A DNA stretch of 64,000 nucleotides from Paraburkholderia ribeironis (GTDB taxonomy: Bacteria > Pseudomonadota > Gammaproteobacteria > Burkholderiales > Burkholderiaceae): NCBI RefSeq assembly GCF_900019265.1, contig NZ_CYGX02000044.1, positions 1 through 64,000 on the forward strand, written 5' to 3'. The position numbers and the translations under genes were made by a program. Under the pieces are notes generated by a model. The model was not told where the DNA came from. It worked only from the letters and a program-made list of their open reading frames with translations, and did no database searches. Of this stretch, positions 62,258 to 64,000 are shown piece after piece. Positions within the stretch are counted from its first letter, which is position 1. Every line of letters begins with the position of its first letter.

Positions 62258-62476
62258 GTGAAACTCATGATCCGAAAGGACGGAAAGGGCATACTCAGCG
62301 CCTACGTGCCGAAGAAGGATTTGGAGGAGCCGATCGTCTACATCGCTCAGGTGCCGATGTGGGGTGGACTCATTACGCTCGCAAACGGCTGGCAGTTCCA
62401 GTTGCCGGAGCTGGCGGCCGACACTACGCTTCCGGTCACTGTAGAAGCGCGGCGCGTGGCGGGCGGGCACGACTGA
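62258..62476 (+). CDS. nifT: NifT/FixU small protein
   Basis: A 72 aa protein, LMIRKDGKGILSAYVPKKDL then EEPIVYIAQ, WGGLITLANGWQFQLPEL: the NifT/FixU family, of unknown function, always in nif clusters. The start is GTG at 62258, placed by AGGAGG 7 nt upstream and by the family start MKVMIRRDG; the ATG at 62174 would add 28 unrelated residues. Confidence 0.9.
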   Translation: MKLMIRKDGKGILSAYVPKKDLEEPIVYIAQVPMWGGLITLANGWQFQLPELAADTTLPVTVEARRVAGGHD

Positions 62477-62477
62477 C

Positions 62478-62756
62478 ATGGCGCTCACTGCAGATCAGAT
62501 CAATGCAATAACAGAGTTGATTCTCAACGAACCGACGCTGCCGGAAGCTGCGGCAAGTTGGCGCAAGCGTTATCCCGACGTGCGTGTCATTCGGATCAGC
62601 GCGGTCGAACTGCGCAATGAAAAGCCAGTTATCGAGTTTCGTGGCCGCCGCGTCTACCTCGCGACGTCGACAGGGGTTTGCGTCTCCGTGACGACAGAGG
62701 CAAGTGAGGCCAATATGCTCATCATTGCCGAAGAGGGAGTCTGCGATGGCGACTGA
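62478..62756 (+). CDS. Small nif-associated protein (DUF6129-like)
   Basis: A 92 aa protein beginning MALTADQINAITELILNEPT and ending RVYLATSTGVCVSVTTEASE then ANMLIIAEEGVCDGD. A small gene of this kind (DUF6129 in my memory) usually follows nifT in proteobacterial nif clusters. Its function is unknown. It starts just after the nifT stop and overlaps the DegT-like gene by 11 bases, so it is translationally coupled on both sides. Confidence 0.7.
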   Translation: MALTADQINAITELILNEPTLPEAAASWRKRYPDVRVIRISAVELRNEKPVIEFRGRRVYLATSTGVCVSVTTEASEANMLIIAEEGVCDGD

Positions 62757-63909
62757 CCAAATTACACTTAGCGAGCCAGCCTGCGGGGCGAGAGAGATTG
62801 AACTCGTTCATGCGGTACTGCAATCTTCGCGTTGGAGCGATGGACCAATGCTCGACTCGTTTGAGGCTGCATTTGCCGGCTGGAGCGGCCGCGCCCATGC
62901 GGTTGCCGTGGCGAGCGGGACGCTCGGCACCTGGATGGTGCTGCGTGCGCTTGGTATCGGTCCGGGCGACGAAGTTATCTGCCCATCGCATACGTGGCAT
63001 CAGGTCGCGCACGCGATCACATTGGCAGGCGCGGCACCGGTGTTTGCCGATATTGATTATTGGAGCGGCTGCCTGGACGTGACCAAGGCTCAGCAGAAGA
63101 TTGGTAAGCGCACGCGTGCAATCCTTGCTGGCAATACCAACGGGCATCCCGCGGCCTGGGGACCGTTGCGCGAACTAACCGATGCGAATGGTCTCAGTCT
63201 GATCGAGGACAGCACTGAGTCGCTCGGGTCGCGCTATCGGGGGCGCGGTGTGGGATCGTTCGGCAAAGTGACGGTGTTCGACTTTTCGGCACCCTCGGCC
63301 TTATGCGCGGGAGAAGGCGGCATGCTGGTCACTGACGACGAAAGCCTGGCGTACGAATTGCGTTACCTGCGCCGGCGCTTGAGCGCGGACCGCAAGTCGG
63401 TGTCGCTCGGTGCCCGTGTGCCGTTGCAGGCGGGCATGAGTGAGCTGACCGCCGCGCTCGGCCTGGCACAGCTGGCCGGGCTCGACGAACGGCTCGCCCA
63501 ACGCAAGCGCGTGGAAGCCTGGTATCAGGAAGCGATGGAAACCTTCGAGGGTATCAAGCCACCGTATCAGGCGGAGGACGTGGAAGAAGTGCACTGGATG
63601 CTTTATGTCGTGCACCTGGGCAAGCGGTTCACCCATAGCGCGCGTGCCCAGATGATCGACGACATGCAGGCTTGCGGCATAGAAACGGCGGCCTACAGTC
63701 ATCCGTTGCACGAGCAGTTCCACTACATGAGGGCCGCCGACGTTATCGGAGGCCGGCGTGGCTCCCTGCCTGACACGGAGCGGATTGGCGACCGGGCACT
63801 TGCATTGCCGCTGCACACTCAGCTTGGTGCACACGACGTGAGGTACATCGTCAAGACATTGAAGGACACAGCGACCAACGTCGGTGCCGGGGCCGCAATC
63901 TACCTCTAG
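62746..63909 (+). CDS. DegT/DnrJ/EryC1-family aminotransferase-like protein without PLP lysine
   Basis: A 387 aa DegT-type sugar aminotransferase fold: AFAGWSGRAHAVAVASGTLG, GDEVICPSHTWHQVAHAI and LIEDSTESLGSRYRGRGVGS. At the PLP site FDFSAPSALCAGEGG replaces the usual FSxxxxKxLxxGEGG, so the Schiff-base lysine is Ala185. ATG 62746 overlaps the previous gene. DegT-like genes are known at the end of nifB operons. It probably does not transaminate; it could bind PLP differently or have a non-enzymatic role. It is the last gene in the window. Confidence 0.8.
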   Translation: MATDQITLSEPACGAREIELVHAVLQSSRWSDGPMLDSFEAAFAGWSGRAHAVAVASGTLGTWMVLRALGIGPGDEVICPSHTWHQVAHAITLAGAAPVFADIDYWSGCLDVTKAQQKIGKRTRAILAGNTNGHPAAWGPLRELTDANGLSLIEDSTESLGSRYRGRGVGSFGKVTVFDFSAPSALCAGEGGMLVTDDESLAYELRYLRRRLSADRKSVSLGARVPLQAGMSELTAALGLAQLAGLDERLAQRKRVEAWYQEAMETFEGIKPPYQAEDVEEVHWMLYVVHLGKRFTHSARAQMIDDMQACGIETAAYSHPLHEQFHYMRAADVIGGRRGSLPDTERIGDRALALPLHTQLGAHDVRYIVKTLKDTATNVGAGAAIYL

Positions 63910-64000
63910 CTCATCGATTGGCGCTTCTCTTCCTGGCTAGATGCGGAGAAGGTGGTAGCCCGCTGTGCTGGTGCTGCGCCTCTTTAACTCCCTCTTTAAC

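Noticed and set aside
1..64000. CRISPR arrays, tRNA or rRNA genes, plasmid origin or partition genes, nifHDK
   Set aside because: None was seen on either strand by eye. Short RNA genes could be missed without a covariance-model search.

Overview
The window looks like part of the symbiosis plasmid or island of a nodulating, nitrogen-fixing beta-proteobacterium (Paraburkholderia or Cupriavidus type). The evidence is a high-GC background, a nod operon in the order nodBCIJHASU as in Mimosa-nodulating beta-rhizobia (order recalled from the literature), a NodD-type LysR next to a good nod box, and a large nif/fix block with sigma-54/NifA control sites. No nifHDK, rRNA, tRNA, CRISPR or replication gene was seen.

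Layout: (1) 1-9.6 kb: decayed DNA (a chemotaxis-receptor remnant), then a seven-gene + strand cluster for a rhizobitoxine-type inhibitor: RtxA split into two adjacent genes, an RtxC-like desaturase, a class-I amidotransferase-like hydrolase, a LysE-type exporter, a MetA-type homoserine acyltransferase and a glutamine-synthetase-like ligase. (2) 9.6-18.7 kb: a chromate transporter, an HPF-like protein, a giant kinase/ATPase/histidine kinase hybrid, and two stretches of anonymous DNA. (3) 18.7-23.3 kb: an AT-richer operon iaaM-iaaH (auxin from tryptophan via indole-3-acetamide) plus an acyl-CoA carboxylase-like carboxyltransferase. (4) 23.9-29.8 kb: a complete RND efflux operon. (5) 30.0-40.4 kb: a stand-alone APS kinase and nodU, S, A, H, J, I, C, B, all on the - strand, with a nod box and divergent nodD. 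The gene set predicts N-methylated, carbamoylated, sulfated lipochitooligosaccharides. (6) 40.5-44.9 kb: a small cluster of an ATP-grasp ligase, a broken second ATP-grasp gene and a haem-oxygenase-like putative diiron enzyme, with a divergent LysR regulator. (7) 45-64 kb: nifA; nifE-nifN-nifX-CCE_0567-like-fdxB-nifQ on +; nifV-nifW-fixABCX-TPR on -; nifB-fdxN-hesB-nifZ-nifT-DUF6129-like-DegT-like on +.

How the parts fit: NodD with plant flavonoids should switch on Nod-factor synthesis. Rhizobitoxine (lower plant ethylene) and IAA would modify the host hormone balance. In the nodule, oxygen-sensitive NifA with sigma-54 would drive cofactor synthesis (nifB, E, N, V, Q, X) and electron supply (FixABCX, ferredoxins). 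The divergent nifV/nifB intergenic region has two canonical TGT-N10-ACA sites, each about 95 bp upstream of a -24/-12 element. Modules are separated by decayed DNA (chemotaxis receptor and IS66 remnants), as expected of an assembled accessory replicon.

The features I would look at first are the split RtxA with an apparent gamma-glutamyl ligase/hydrolase pair beside it, the Glu111 MetA predicted to make O-acetylhomoserine, the iaaMH-carboxyltransferase operon, the ATP-grasp/diiron cluster beside nodD, and a DegT-like nif protein that has lost its PLP lysine. All identifications are from reading the sequence and remembered family signatures; no database search was run.
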